Part shown: in pieces, positions 23,976 to 36,200 of the stretch | Position numbering within the stretch: position 1 is the stretch's first letter | How the letters are laid out: every line of letters begins with the position of its first letter | DNA from: Sabethes cyaneus | Lineage: Eukaryota > Arthropoda > Insecta > Diptera > Culicidae | DNA length: 64,000 nt | Reading direction: 5' to 3' | Assembly (NCBI RefSeq): GCF_943734655.1 | Contig: NC_071355.1 | Span: 227,111,027-227,175,026, forward strand | Made by a program: the position numbers and the translations under genes | Notes under the pieces: generated by a model | Told to the model about the DNA's origin: nothing | What the model saw: the letters and a program-made list of their open reading frames with translations, nothing else | Database searches by the model: none

Positions 23976-24990
23976 ATGGGTATAATGTGCCCCAGGTGGG
24001 TAAATACGCCCTAGTTCGTTTATTAGCTAACTAACTTAAATTAAAATGCAAAACTAACGAGAAACCTTAAAAACGATGAAACCAGCCTACTATGCAAGTT
24101 TGACAGTTGTCACTAGCTGTCAAACCAAAAGAAAACTAAATTTGTCTTCTAACAGCTTCCGATGTAATTTTTGGTTCGATTCCGTAAGCTCTCTTGTGGT
24201 TAAAATCTGTAAATATAAGGTTGTTACGATTCGATTGCGTGAAGTGAAGTTCTAAAACATTATCTCAGGCGAAAACTAGGTGAAAAAAGCCTAGTTGATG
24301 TAATTATTTAATATTCTTCCCAACATGTCGAATGCGGCCAATATGCCCTAATTGCGATGGAATAGGGCATGCAAATTTCGCTATAAATACTGATAAATAA
24401 ATATGAGTGACAGTCTATTACTACTATTAGCCTCAGTTAGCAATGTAGAATGAAAGTGCTAGGAATAATGTATCTACCACCTCCAAATTCCAAGTTATTT
24501 AACTATGCGGGGCAAAATGCCTCAGATGCAGTATAATATGCCCCATGCAAAAAAGAAAAGTTATCGCAGGAGCAGGAGTTCGATCACTTTGACTCAATTT
24601 TGATTCATTTGACAGTACCGTCTCAGCCGAGCTAAATATGACAATGTTATATATGGGACATTTGTAGAACTAGTTCTAATTTACAATTTTTCTGAAAATA
24701 GTTTTGCTGTATCTTTTGTAGTTACGGTGCTACAACGCTAGGAACTCATCAGTGACTAAGTATTCATTTCAAAAAAGTTACGTTAGTGGTGGTTAGTGGT
24801 TACGTTTACAAGCAATTTTCGACCACTTTTTTATTTCTTTTTGCTATATTTGGGCATCATTAGAAAGAGGAAGAGTAGATCTTCAAATACAACCAAAGCC
24901 TAGTGCGATTTGATTAAAATTTCGATGATTTTTTCGCGTTTTTCGAAAACGCGTGTATTCAGTACACTAGCGCGACCGCTCTAGGGTTAA

Positions 24991-25147
24991 ACTTATTCAA
25001 TTTAATTCTATGCATATTTTATTCTTGACAGATACGTATTTCGCCTACGACTTGCAAGCTTCCTCAGTGTCTGTTTGCAAGTCGTAGGCGAAATACGTAT
25101 CTGTCAAGAATAAAATATACATAGTAGAATTAAACTGGATAAGCTTA
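24991..25147. repeat. foldback hairpin with perfect 43-bp stem
   Basis: 25,015-25,057 is the exact reverse complement of 25,075-25,117 and includes gacagatacgtatttcgcct. The loop is 17 nt (25,058-25,074). Imperfect pairing extends outward to about 24,992 and 25,147 ('cttattcaatttaattct' against 'taagcttatccagtttaatt'). It abuts the TTAA of the piggyBac-like element. It looks like a small foldback MITE. Confidence 0.9.
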
Positions 25148-25660
25148 CTTTTTATTTAATTTCCAGGTTTCGTATTCTACTAAGACACTCCAAAAACTTC
25201 AGTTTAAACAATAAACAATTACAAAACATAAAAAATAATATGGTCAGTTTTCTTTTGGGAGTTCAGTTAAAAAGGTACCAACCGGGAATATGCCTGGTGG
25301 GTTCCCGATGAAAAATTTTTGTCGTCACAAAAAATAGCGAGAGATTTTAAATCCTAAGTAACTCATTTATCTACTTTGGCCCCTAAGTTAATGATAAGCT
25401 TTATAGAGTATTTATATGGGCAGGTTGAATAAATACAAATTTAAGTCAAATTTCTGTTTCATTCGAACTTATTCTATTGTATAAATAGTGAATTGTTGGG
25501 GCCCCTTAAATTATGTAATCTTTTTTTAAAAATTAAAAATTAAAATGTAATTTTTGGTGGTTGAACAAACTAAAGCGCGAAGTAGAAAAGATTGTGTTAA
25601 AGAAAAATATGTCCAAGCTCCAAACCAAAGGACATGCTAAACAGCGGAACCGACGGGACC
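25148..25660. other. no feature recognised
   Basis: AT-rich filler between two mobile elements. Confidence 0.35.
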
Positions 25661-26065
25661 CTGTAGCCACAAGATTACCGAGTCTGTCTTGACAAGTGAG
25701 TGGTCGCGAGAGGGTGCGAATCTTAGTAGAATCAGCTCTGCTTTACCACCATATGAAACCTGTAACCGGAGTTAGCTATAAGAATGGTACTTGCTTGAGG
25801 TGTGAATTAAGCCTGTTGGCAAAGGGCAAATTAAAAACAATCTCTGGAATTCCTGAGGGCGAGATTGGTTGAAAGGTATTAAAAAGCATAAAGATTACAA
25901 AGGGTGAAAACACCAACACTTAAGCAAGGATAATAGACAGCCGCAGTTCGTTTACACTATAGCGATACTGCAAAAATAACGAAGTGTGGAATACAACACT
26001 TGGACGGTATCACAATAGATTAATATACTAGTCGCAGTGATACGACGGAACCCAGGCAGACCGAC
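25661..26065 (+). mobile_element. long tRNA-derived SINE (family 2), copy 2
   Basis: Head 'ccctgtagccacaagattac' + 'cgagtctgtcttgacaa', a damaged B box ('gggtgcgaatc' near 25,714), 'ttagtagaatca', and the shared 3' end 'tcacaatagattaatatact' + 'agtcgcagtga'. Same family as 15,993-16,462. Confidence 0.7.
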
Positions 26066-27575
26066 GCCGCTTCGACAGTAACAAAATGATCGAAAGCGAA
26101 ACGAGCCATGAATTCGAGATTGGAAAAATGTTGTGAAGTTTAACTGTGATACAACAATATTTTAGCAATAAAGCTTTAGGAAAAACTAAGATGAATTAAG
26201 GTGCAACTGGAACGAAATTAAGTCAAACTGTGATCCGATAATAAGGCTGTAGAAAAACCGTACTTTCTAGACGAAATTTTTGATACTTTTTCTGATGTCA
26301 TGTTGACGCGTTTATTTTCCAGCTTCTGATATCTGCATCAAAATAGAATTTGTTGGAAGACTTCCTTTCGTTAAGGTATATAATAATTATTATTCATTGC
26401 AAGAAATCCGGTCGAAGCAGGAAACGAATTAACTGCTGACCGCTGTCAAAGTAGCTGAAAAACAAGCAGGAAAAAAAGTTTCCCACAATCCAAGCTCAAG
26501 AAAATTTCAATTTCATCCATTCTTCAGCTCCAAAAAAACACACAACGTTCCAGTGTTTGTCTCGCAAAACCTCGAACCGCGTATAATGCATACAAGTCGA
26601 CGTGCACCGTGGCTAAGGCACCTACATTGGCCAAAGCGTTAGGTATTATTCAGTTCGATCAAGGCGAGGCTCACCGAGTCGGAAACGGAGTGAGCAAATA
26701 AAAGCAAAAATTCCGCGCGCCTCAAATTCCGAAGTCAACCAATCGCGTCATTCTACAACTGCACAAGACTGGTTCAGGATCTGTTATTGATTTGCAACAG
26801 TTTCCTACACTTTGAAGTACACGCATAACATGTTTTGCATAAAGGTCTGAATCGATTTATAATTTATTTGGTTCTTTGGTGCCAGTGTGAAGCATTCTAA
26901 CAGGTGTACAGTGACTGCCCTATACCTAAACATGCTCCCAATAACTTTTTGCTTTAAAAAAATTAGCGGACCTCTATTTACTTACACGCAGACAATATTT
27001 CTATTGAATCTAAAAAAATCCATTTAATTTTCTTTACAATTTTAATCTGAGTTTTATCAGCATTCAAAATGTTTTTTATCGATATTCATCATGAATTATT
27101 TGTTATGATGTCGCCATAACACGCACATTGTTTTGACTGATGATTTTTGATAATTTGATTTTCTGAGTGAGGACATCCTTAACAATCAGGAGATGTCCTA
27201 GCAAAAATATCTAGTATATTTCAATTTTCCGAAATTGCAAATTAGACTTGTAAGCTGTAATTATAATTATCATTTATTTGGAAGCAGTAAGTAAATTACT
27301 TACGGCAATATATACGTACTTAGGTTTCCAAGCCGTTCCACTAGTAGAGTTGCTTGATCGAGACATCCCTCGCTGTACAGGACTTGCCGTCGCTTCTCAC
27401 GCAAACTTCCCACTTAGAACGCCAGCCAACCAGCCAACCGCGGCTGGCAGAAATCTAAGGCAAAATTCGTGAAGCGTGAAAGAAAACATAAATACATATA
27501 TGAGAATAAATTAGTTCTTCCCTTTTTCATTATAGCTTTTTTTGTTGTTGCTTTGTTTTGTCTGCGATCGGCTCT
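26066..27575. other. intergenic, no gene recognised
   Basis: No conserved exon. The segment 26,380-26,760 is GC-richer, without a recognised motif. A 64-codon frame at 27,278-27,472 has no family resemblance. Confidence 0.35.
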
Positions 27576-28063
27576 TTAAACCTTCGGGGTACCTTCGCGC
27601 AGGTCGACCCCAAATGTCGCATCGCGGTGTGTTCCACGACGAGACCCACCACAACCATCCGGCTGAACAAATCTTAAGAAACTCCGCCAATTGGGATCTT
27701 TCGCGTGCTTTTCGTGTATGAATGAGGGAAGAATCACTCCTTTTTTCATTTTTTTATATTGGACGATTTTCGAGGGTCTATACAAAAGCAGTTCTTTCGT
27801 AAATGTGGTGGCATTGATTGCAGTGCTGCTCCCTCAGGTGTAAAGTTTATCACTATGGGAAAATCAGAGCTTGGAGCTTCTCCTTTCTGCATAACTTCTA
27901 TCTTATGATTTCTTTTCGGACCAATAAAATAATGGAAAGGGTAATAAGATGATGATTTTGTCTTACCGGGTGACTTGTCTTTCAAGGTGTAAGATGTTCC
28001 GACTGACGTGTGGAGGTATAAGAGAAACACGCAGCTGAATGAACTTGCCGGTGGGAAAATCAT
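27576..28063 (-). CDS. unidentified possible small gene or broken gene
   Basis: Not recognised. On the minus strand an ATG at 28,063 opens a frame of 105 codons whose first ~25 residues include a hydrophobic stretch (SSFSCVFLLYLHTSVGT) that could be a signal peptide. A donor-like 'cccg|gtaaga' follows about 97 nt later. A 65-72 nt intron ending at 'gatag' or 'tagaag' would keep the frame and join 'KDKSP' to 'VMQKGEAPSSDFP'. That frame ends at about 27,746. A second overlapping frame continues to 27,576 ('NWRSFLRF', 'RRGTHRDATFGVDLREG') and looks protein-like, so a frameshift in an A-run near 27,752 or an extra splice may connect them. An acceptor-like 'tttccacag' lies just before the ATG. It may equally be a chance open frame. 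Confidence 0.2.
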
Positions 28064-29099
28064 TGCTGTGGAAAGATGAATTCGATACTGATAGTACGGT
28101 GTGCGATGGTATCACAGCTAGTGGGCCAATCACGAAACGAATGTAAGTTGATTAATTACTTCTTCAATGACTCTCATCAAATATCGTTTAAACTTTTGCT
28201 GTGGAAGCCGTAGAAAATTTTGTGATTCATTAGAATCTTTCAAATGTAAGAGTCGTGTTTGCTTTATGTTACGCCATACATAACTTAATGGAAAGTATTC
28301 TAATGCATCATTATAAGTAGATTGAAATACTAATAGTCTATGATTGCCACTGAAGAAATATTTCTCACCTGGATAATTCAGATTTAAAAAATTATTATAT
28401 GACTTATTTTTCTATTTAATTCTACTATTATCTTTAAATATTTATATTTGAATTTTACTAATATTCACATAAAAATCACAAATTTCATAGTTGTACAAAA
28501 TATCGCTTTATCAACGATATCCAATTAACATTTACCATAATAAAAGAATCAACTCGAAAAGCATACAGCTAGCGTTAAGATAACTAATCACATACCTAGT
28601 TGAGTTGAATATTCGCAGATATTTTAACAACAGCAATCTATCTTGTTTGTTTCTATTCAAGATTTCAAAATTATGGTTGAGGAAAACTTCAAAGAATGAT
28701 TAGAATAATGTTGTTTTACCTCATGGAAAATTTGCAAAATGGGCGCACACTTTTTTCGTCCGTCGTTTTGGCCAAGGGTCATAAAAGTTATTTCAAATAT
28801 TAATACAAAAATGAAAAACATAATAACACAAAGATGACATTAAAAATGTTTATTTTTTGTCGTGTTGTTTTAATGTATTATTATTTTTGGCCTTGGAGTT
28901 GTATTAGTATTAGTTTGGCGAGATTTCGCGATTGGGGCAAATTTTATTTCAGTTCCTGAAATACCTAAAATTGAATTGAAGTTACTTAAATTAGAATATT
29001 GTTTGAACTATCACTATAATTACACTATTATTCACTATAAATCATGAAACTGTGAAGTAACAGTTTTCAAATTCATGAAATTTTCCTGTAAGTTGCAGT
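28064..29099. other. no feature recognised
   Basis: Very AT-rich, without exon-like frames. Confidence 0.35.
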
Positions 29100-29665
29100 C
29101 AGTTATCTATACCTATAAAAATGGATTTCTGTCTGTCTGTTGGTATGTTCCTTATAGAATCGAAAACTACTAAGCCGATCGGCGTGAAAATTTGCATATA
29201 GGGGTGTTTGGGGCCAAGGAAGGTTCTTATGATAGTTAGAGACCGCTCCCGCCCTTAAGAGGGGGCTCCCATACAAATGAAACACAAATTTCTGCATAAC
29301 TAGAGAACTAATCAAGCAATCGGAACCAAATTTGGCATGTGGAGGATTTTGGAATCTTGAATTTATTTTATGATGGTTAGAGACCTCTCACCGCTGTGGT
29401 AGGGGGATAAGGACTCAAATTTCGAGACTCCACAAAGACGTCGACCACAATCATTCAGGGAAAGACGGCCGCGAGTGTTGCCGGCGACCCGCCGTCGGAA
29501 GCAACCCCCTCCCCCGCAGAAATCACCACTGTCTAGGTTTATTTGTTTTCCTAGGTCTACTGACCTCTGTCACTTTCCTTCAGTAGCGAGTAAGGAGAGG
29601 ATCATCCCTGCGAAATGGTACTTTCCACGAAAAACTTTTCCGTGAAATGGTACATTCCGCTTAAG
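29100..29665 (+). repeat. interspersed repeat, copy 2 (few internal units)
   Basis: Opens 'tctatacctataaaaatgga' + 'tttctgtctgtctgttgg', the same opening as copy 1 at 1,236. It has one to two internal units (ctcccatacaaatgaaacac near 29,268) and then the shared 3' part with 'tctaggtttatttgttttcc', 'ctaggtctactgacctct' and 'gaaatggtac' repeats. Shorter than copy 1, so the number of internal units varies. Confidence 0.75.
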
Positions 29666-30264
29666 GTTGGGAAATGCTGTTCGGCGAAATGTGGTATACA
29701 ATCACGGCGAATCCGCTTTCTGGCTAAGCAATGAGGGGAGTTGTTTTCTACTTTACTGTAAAAAAAATGGCAAATTTGTATATTGCCCCTTTTATGACTA
29801 TTTAGACTACTGTGATAATCATTTAATGCAACATACCGCATTTTGCACTGTTAATCTGACACTAAAGTGGCTTTTAGTTTATTCAACTTATGCGTTTGAC
29901 TTCTTTTTCCTTCTTGCCCTTCTTTTTCACTTCATTTTCTTTGAGCGAAATCACGTGCGAGATTCGACTGTGATATTCGTGTAAATCCGGGTAGTCTAAA
30001 TAGGGACAAATGTCGCAATTTTAAACTACCCATCCCAGGTAACCAATAAGCATTAACATAAGCAGCAAATCAGCATATCTGATATTTTATACTGCACGTT
30101 GTTGTATACTAGGTTTTAGACGGCATAGGTGTTGTAAATTAGCATCCAAAATTCTATTCAAATTCTTCGTGTTAGTAATTAGCGGTAATTAGCTGCATAT
30201 TAGCATTTTCAGCACTAGAAGGTTAGTAGTGAAGTAGCTGTATATTTTGCCAAAATAGCATTTA
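29666..30264. other. no gene recognised
   Basis: A 105-codon frame at 29,667-29,984 is hydrophobic by composition only. 30,045-30,260 has repeated 'attagca' and 'gcat' motifs and may be a repeat of unknown type, immediately upstream of the truncated retrotransposon. Confidence 0.3.
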
Positions 30265-32585
30265 AGGTGACTTCAGATCGATCATCTCTTGATTGACGAT
30301 CGACACTTTTCGGATGTTATGGATGTACGGTCTTTTCGTGGACCAAATATCGACTCTGACCACTATATCGTAGTAAGTAAGATTCGCGCAAGGCTGTCGA
30401 ACACGGCGAAAACTCGCACTGAGAGGACGCTGCGTTTCAACATCCAGCGGTTAACGGCAGACGGCGTAGCAATGGGGTACGCCAGGAAGCTTGACCAACG
30501 AATCGCAGAACAGCAGATAGAAGGAGCAGATAAATAAAGGGCTGTGGAGGAACATCCATGGTGCCATCGAAACAGCTGCGAGAGAGGTGGTAGACACGAC
30601 GCGTGGATGTCAGCGTAACTGCTGGTTTGATGCCGAATGCCAGAGAGTGACAGATGAAAAAAACCAGGTCAGGAGTCGCATGTAGAGAGAGGTACAGAAA
30701 AACTAGAGCTGCGGAAAAAAGAATCCATCGTCTAAAAAAAGCGAGTAGGAGGAGCACGTGCTCGCCGACGCAGAGGAGCGATACGCCAGCAACGGCACAC
30801 GGAGTTTCTTTAAAACGGTGAGATGCAGGAATTTTGCCATGCCTGTGATGTGCAATGATAGTGCTGGCAACCTGCTTACCGACAAAACGGCGGTAGCAGC
30901 GAGCACTTTCAGACACTGTTGAATGGAGAGGTAAATGCGGTGATCAGCAGGGACAGGATAGGAATTGTAAGCGATGGTCCAGCTAAGCTGTGGAGCCACC
31001 AACACAGGAGGAGGTTAAAAAGGCAATCAGTGAGCTGAAAAACGGTAAGGCTGCTGGGAAGGACGGTATCCCGGTTGAACTTCTAAAAGCGGGGAGCGAG
31101 CGGCTGTACGAAGCAATCCACCGGATCATTGTCAGGATCTGGGAGGAAGAACAAATGCCGGAGGAGTGGTTGGATGGCCTCATTTGCCCAATTTTCAAAA
31201 AGGGACATCGACTGGAATGTAAAAACTATTGAGGAATTACATTACTCAATTCTACCTACAAGGTGCTTTCCCGTATCCTGTTCTGCAGACTGAGACCGTT
31301 AGCGGAGTCCTTCGTCGGCGAGTACCAAGCTGGTTTTCGTGAGGATCGCTCCACGACGGATTAGATGTTTACCCTGCGTCAGACTTGCAGACAAACCATC
31401 AGTTTGTGGACTTTAAAGCGGCGTACGATTCAGTTAAACGATATGAGCTGTGGCAGATAATGCTAGAACATGGTTTTCCGACGAAACTAGGTACGCTGAT
31501 TCGTGTGACGCTGGACGGATCCAAATCATGCGTTAGGATAGGGGGTGAGGCCTCAGCTGCTTTTGTGACGTTAGATGGACTGAAGCAAGGGGATGCACTC
31601 TCTAACCTGCTATTCAACATTGCCTTGGAAGGTGCATTACAAAGGGTAAATGTGGAAAGGAATGGAACAATCATCACGAAATCTCACATGCTCCTTGGTT
31701 TTGCGGATGACGTCGATATCATTGGAATTAACCGCAGAGCAGTGGAAGAGGCCTTCAGGCTCTTTAAAAGGGAAGCGGCGAGATTGGGACGTACCATTAA
31801 CACCGCCAAAATGAAGTACATGGTTGCTGGTAGGGAACTTGAGAGCCCAAGTGGTGTTGGTGCCGAGGTGGAGTTAGACGGGGAACGATATGAAGTAGTG
31901 AATGAATTTAAATACATTGGTACACTGGTGACATGTGACAACGCTGTAAGCCGCGAAATGAAACGACGAGTTGCAGCCGCGAATCGGGCTTTCTACGGAT
32001 TACGTAGCCAGCAGAAGTCCCGTAGTTTGCAAATTCGCACAAAACTGGCGCTCTACACAACACTAATCCTCCCGGTGGCCCTTTACGGATACGAATCATG
32101 GATGCTAAAGGAAGTTGATCGATGAGTGCTTAGGGTTTTCGAGCGTAAAATTCTGCGATCTATACTTGGTGGCAAAATGGAAAATGGAGTGTGGCACAGA
32201 CGCATGAATCATGAGCTGTAACAAGTATACAAATATGCTGATATAGTAAAGGTAGTGCAATGTGGCAGGGTGCGGTGGGCTGGGCACGTGGCCAGAATGC
32301 CCGATGAAAGAGTAGCCAAAACTATTTTCAGCAGAGAACCAGGAAGAGGCCGTAGACTCCGAGGCAAACCCCGCACCCGGTGGATGTATGCTGTCGAAGA
32401 CGAAACACGTTCAGCTGGTGTTCGTGGAGATTGGAGGACGGCAGCCCAGGACCGATGGTACTGGATGACCATAATTCGTTCGGTGCAGGATCGGTAACGG
32501 ACCGTTGCTTGATTTGTGTACAACCCAGTTTAATTTGTAGCAACACGAAGTTTGCCGGATCAGCTAGTAATCTTTAATATTGCTG
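30265..32585 (+). mobile_element. 5'-truncated non-LTR retrotransposon (EN C-terminus, RT, C-terminal domain)
   Basis: The element starts inside the apurinic-type endonuclease: 30,289-30,537 has 'DSDHYIVVSKIRARL', the SDH catalytic block. The linker and RT follow: 'AAGKDGIPVELLK' (30,990-31,232), 'QAGFREDRSTTD', 'VDFKAAYDSVKRYELWQIM' (motif A), 'GLKQGDALSNLLFNIALE', 'GFADDVDIIG' (catalytic ADD), and 'INTAKMKYMVAGRE' (31,385-32,125). After a stop at 32,123, a C-terminal block follows with 'GRVRWAGHVARMPDERVAK' and 'GRRLRGKPRTRWMYAVED' (32,255-32,497). In-frame stops at about 31,230, 31,363 and 32,123 and frame shifts show that it is dead. I cannot assign the clade with confidence. It is related to the antisense copies in this window. 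Confidence 0.9.
31385..32125 (+). pseudogene. reverse transcriptase fragment of the non-LTR element
   Basis: The longest intact piece (about 246 codons) covers RT motifs A to E with the 'FADD' active-site residues intact. A single-base change or indel separates it from the upstream palm/finger piece (stop near 31,363) and a TGA at 32,123 from the C-terminal piece. It encodes no complete enzyme. Confidence 0.9.
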
Positions 32586-33228
32586 AACTTAACATTATTG
32601 TTTTATCTCTTATAGTTATAGTACTATAAGGCTGTAACACCGTTGGTAGCAAGATATTTACCTTTAATATTAATATTTATATTACCTTTAATATTTAATT
32701 TAATATATTTAAATTCAATAGAGCTTGCTAATTTGCGGTTGTGTTGGTGATTTGTTTTCCCCCAGTTTGAAAAACGTCATGGAAAAACCAACAGCAGCAG
32801 CAACAAATCGCGTGTACGTATACGCGGCATAGTGTGCGTACGGTAGCTGTCAGCAATCTCAATTTCACTATTTCACAATTTCAAATGAATGAAAATATTT
32901 ATTTAGGGCTTTAAACCAAAAATGGGACAGTACACCTTGAGTCGACGTCAATACACGACGCCGGTATACGACAGTCGACAGTCGACAGAGGATAAATAAG
33001 CTGGTAACACTTTACGGGTGGTGAACTAGGTGAACTAAACTGATGCTGATGAACACACTTCAATTTCATTCATTCACGCAATGTCAAACAGGAAAACACA
33101 AGTGCCGGTTCAAGCTCCAAGCAGGTCAAGTGGCGGCTGGCGGGTTGTTTAATATTTTACTTGCTTGTAAAATGTGATTATCGTTAGTGAATTGTGTCTA
33201 ATTTGTGTAAATAATATATTTCATCACA
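32586..33228 (+). promoter_or_regulatory. upstream region of the XPG gene
   Basis: It holds the promoter and 5' UTR of the nuclease gene. I see no TATA box at a convincing distance. The start context at 33,229 is catcacaATGg, acceptable for insects. The exact transcription start cannot be read from the sequence. Confidence 0.4.
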
Positions 33229-36200
33229 ATGGGAGTTACCGGTCTTTGGAAATTAGTGGAGCAGTCCGGTAAACCCGTTCCGTTGGAGACGCTGGAAAAT
33301 AAAGTTCTTGCTGTTGGTAAGATTTCTATTCCGACGGTTGCCTGGGTTGACCATGTTGGCTCATGTTGAAATAACTTTTTCGATTTGTAGATATATCCAT
33401 TTGGCTTCATCAGGTGATTAAAGGTTTCCAGGATTCAAAGGGTAGCTCTTTGCCAAATGCACACGTACTAGGTCTGTTTCATAGGCTTTGTAAACTTATG
33501 TATTATCGCGTGAAACCAGTATTTGTCTTCGATGGGGGCGTTCCGATATTGAAAAAACAAACTATAGTAAGTTAGACTATTTTTAAATATCGAATAGATA
33601 GGTAATGAAGGTGAAAACTCTTTTCTAGATCAAACGAAACCAGAGCAAAAGTAAATTTCACAATGAAGCCGATCGAATTCAGCAGCTTCTGCTTGAGACA
33701 CTGGCCAAGGAAAAAGTTGTTCAACAAGCACTAGGTTCTGCTACTAGTTTGCTGGTTTCACCTACGAAGAAGGTTGGTAATAGCAGTAAAGAGCAGGGTG
33801 AGCCCGATGAAATGTTCAAGCTACCCCCGCTTAAGGACGACTCGCCGTTCAAAAGCTCTGATGAAGCGCAAACAAATTTAGATGACAGCACCAGTTCGTG
33901 GGACGAGAAAACCTCGAAGAACTACTATCATTTGAATTTGAACGCAATTGACGTAACCAGCGTTCATTTTAAGAATCTCCCAGCTGATGTTCGTCACGAT
34001 ATTTTGACCGATATCAAGGAAACCCGAAAGGAATCATCCTGGGGACGGTTGCACGAGCTTCCCGTGGAAAGTAATGATTTCTCGTCGTTCCAAATGAAAC
34101 GATTGCTGAAGCGTCGTACGGTTCAAGTTGAGCTCGAAGAAGCCGAAAAGGAAATGGGTGGTAAATGTCTTTCCTTGGCCGAGCTTGAAGCATTGCTGTC
34201 CGAGGAAGGTGTTGATACATGCTCGGATAGGGCAGCACAAAAGATCGCTTCTGATGAAAACACAAGGTTTCTGCTGGTCAGAGATGTTCAGAAAGCAATT
34301 GAAAAAGCTAAAGCCAGAGAAGAAGAGGACAAAAATGCTCCGAAACCAGCAAAATTGGCAAAGGTGGAGGATAAAAAGTCCGATGTACTTGAGATTTTGG
34401 ATGACAAAGACATGGATGAAGAGCTACAGTTAGCTATTAAGATGTCTTTGATGCAGGATGAAGATCCTAATGTGATGATTGATTTAGAACCGGAAGAAGT
34501 TCGAATGTCTAAGCAACAGAAACAAGTTCTTGGAGGTGCCGCTTTGAGCTTGGCTCGAGGCTATATGTTGGAATACGGCGGAATGTCGAACGACGACATT
34601 CGTGAATTGTTGCAGCAAACACAGGACGTGGACTGTGGAGATGTCGAACATTCTTTTACGCAAATGTATGAACACAAAGATACTTCTGTTGCACAGAACG
34701 ATAAATTGCAGCAGGATGACAATGTGCAAGAAATACTTCAGTCATCTGAGACTGAATCGGATTCAGATTTCATCGACGTTCCAACAGATGATTTAGATGA
34801 TTCTGCACCTGGAGTAATACTACCACTAAACCCCAGTAACCACTTGAAACCTCTTTACAATACGGTTGTAGACTTCACCTTGGATGATCTTAAGCTTAAC
34901 AAAGACAAAAATCAGGTAGTAGAAGTGATCATCGATAAAAACAAATTGGGTCAAAAGGATGAAGATGACATCTTTGCTGATGTATTTGAATCTACATCAA
35001 AGGGTCGGACCATCGATAAACTAACCACCATCACATTGGATGAAAAGCTGACGAGTTCAACAGCTCAGAAGGTAAATTCAATGTTGCTATGTTGTAGATA
35101 GTGAATAGTTTTGCAAAACCTGTTTATATTTTCAGTCACAAAGTAAAACCATACCCGAAACCGTAGTTTGTGTAAAACCTGCCATAAAAATAAAGAATGT
35201 AAATGACATAAACAAAGGGCTGAAGGAAGAGCTAGAGCGGCTTAAGAGTTGTCCAGCTGTGATAGATTTGGATAAAATTGATGTAACGGACGTTCTGGAA
35301 GCACAAGCTCCGTCGGTAGATGCACAAAAAACAGAAATTACGATACCAAATATAAAAATAGATGAAGAAAAAACGGAATTCAACAAGCAACTGCAGGAAG
35401 AACGAAATCTGCCAAAACCAAATAAAGCTGATGTGACCTTTTCGTCATTAGAGGTCCACTCCATTGTGTCTGATGGTGAAGACAGCGATGCCACTGTTGG
35501 TTACTCTCCAATGAAAGAGGTACAGAAACTTGTGCAAGCAAGTGAGACAGGTAATGCTCAATTATTGCAGAAGGCAATAACTTCCAACGCCGATCAATCT
35601 GATCCTGTTTACGGAACACCGAAAAAGGGTACGTTAGAACAGTTCGTGAAATCCCGGACTCCTGGTAGTGACTCGAAAAAATCGGAACCTGAAGAAGATC
35701 TGCCTAAGGTACCCAAACCATTCTTTGTAAATAAAACTCCCACGTCTTCATCTAAAAAACGGTCAAATGAATCGGAACGCAATTCCAGTCCTTCAAAATC
35801 CGCTCGTGTCTCAAAGGAATTATTTCCGGAACAGGAACCGATTCCTTCGACAAGTAAAGCTCCCATACCGCAAGCAACCGCAGTTTCAGCAGAATGTTTG
35901 ATCACCGAAATGGCAGACAGTTTAAAGGACAACAAAACTCCCCTGGAGTTAAAACGCATGGCTTTAAACCTCGCTCAGGAGGAACGTGAGTTGGAAAAGG
36001 AAAAGAACCGTCAGAATCGACTGGGAAATTCGATAACGGAACAAATGCAGAACGATTGCATGGAACTGTTGAAACTCTTCGGGGTACCTTTTATTGTGGC
36101 ACCGATGGAAGCGGAAGCACAGTGTGCATTTTTGAACCAAATCGAGATTACGGATGGAACCATTACGGACGACAGTGATATCTGGTTGTTTGGCGGGAAG

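Larger units (their letters stand above)
21904..24986. mobile_element. piggyBac-like non-autonomous element with TTAA ends
   Basis: TTAA at 21,900-21,903 and 24,987-24,990 flanks termini that begin ccctagagc[a/g]gtcgcg on both sides in inverted orientation. TTAA duplication with a 5'-CCC tip is the signature of the piggyBac superfamily. The inverted similarity continues into 'gtgtactga.tacac' (left about 21,946-21,962, right about 24,949-24,967). Length is 3,083 bp. No transposase reading frame exists inside. Instead it holds two converging arrays of about 150-bp repeats (21,998-22,510 and 23,485-23,975), retrotransposon and SINE debris in the centre, and a right-hand segment (23,976-24,930) with scattered 'gccc' motifs. 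Confidence 0.7.

Noticed and set aside
29667..29984. 105-codon frame with a hydrophobic C-terminal segment
   Set aside because: Hydrophobicity comes from T-rich composition. No homology or gene context, and it lies just after a repeat.
30437..30916. 159-codon minus-strand frame
   Set aside because: It is the antisense shadow of the non-LTR endonuclease/RT sequence on the plus strand.
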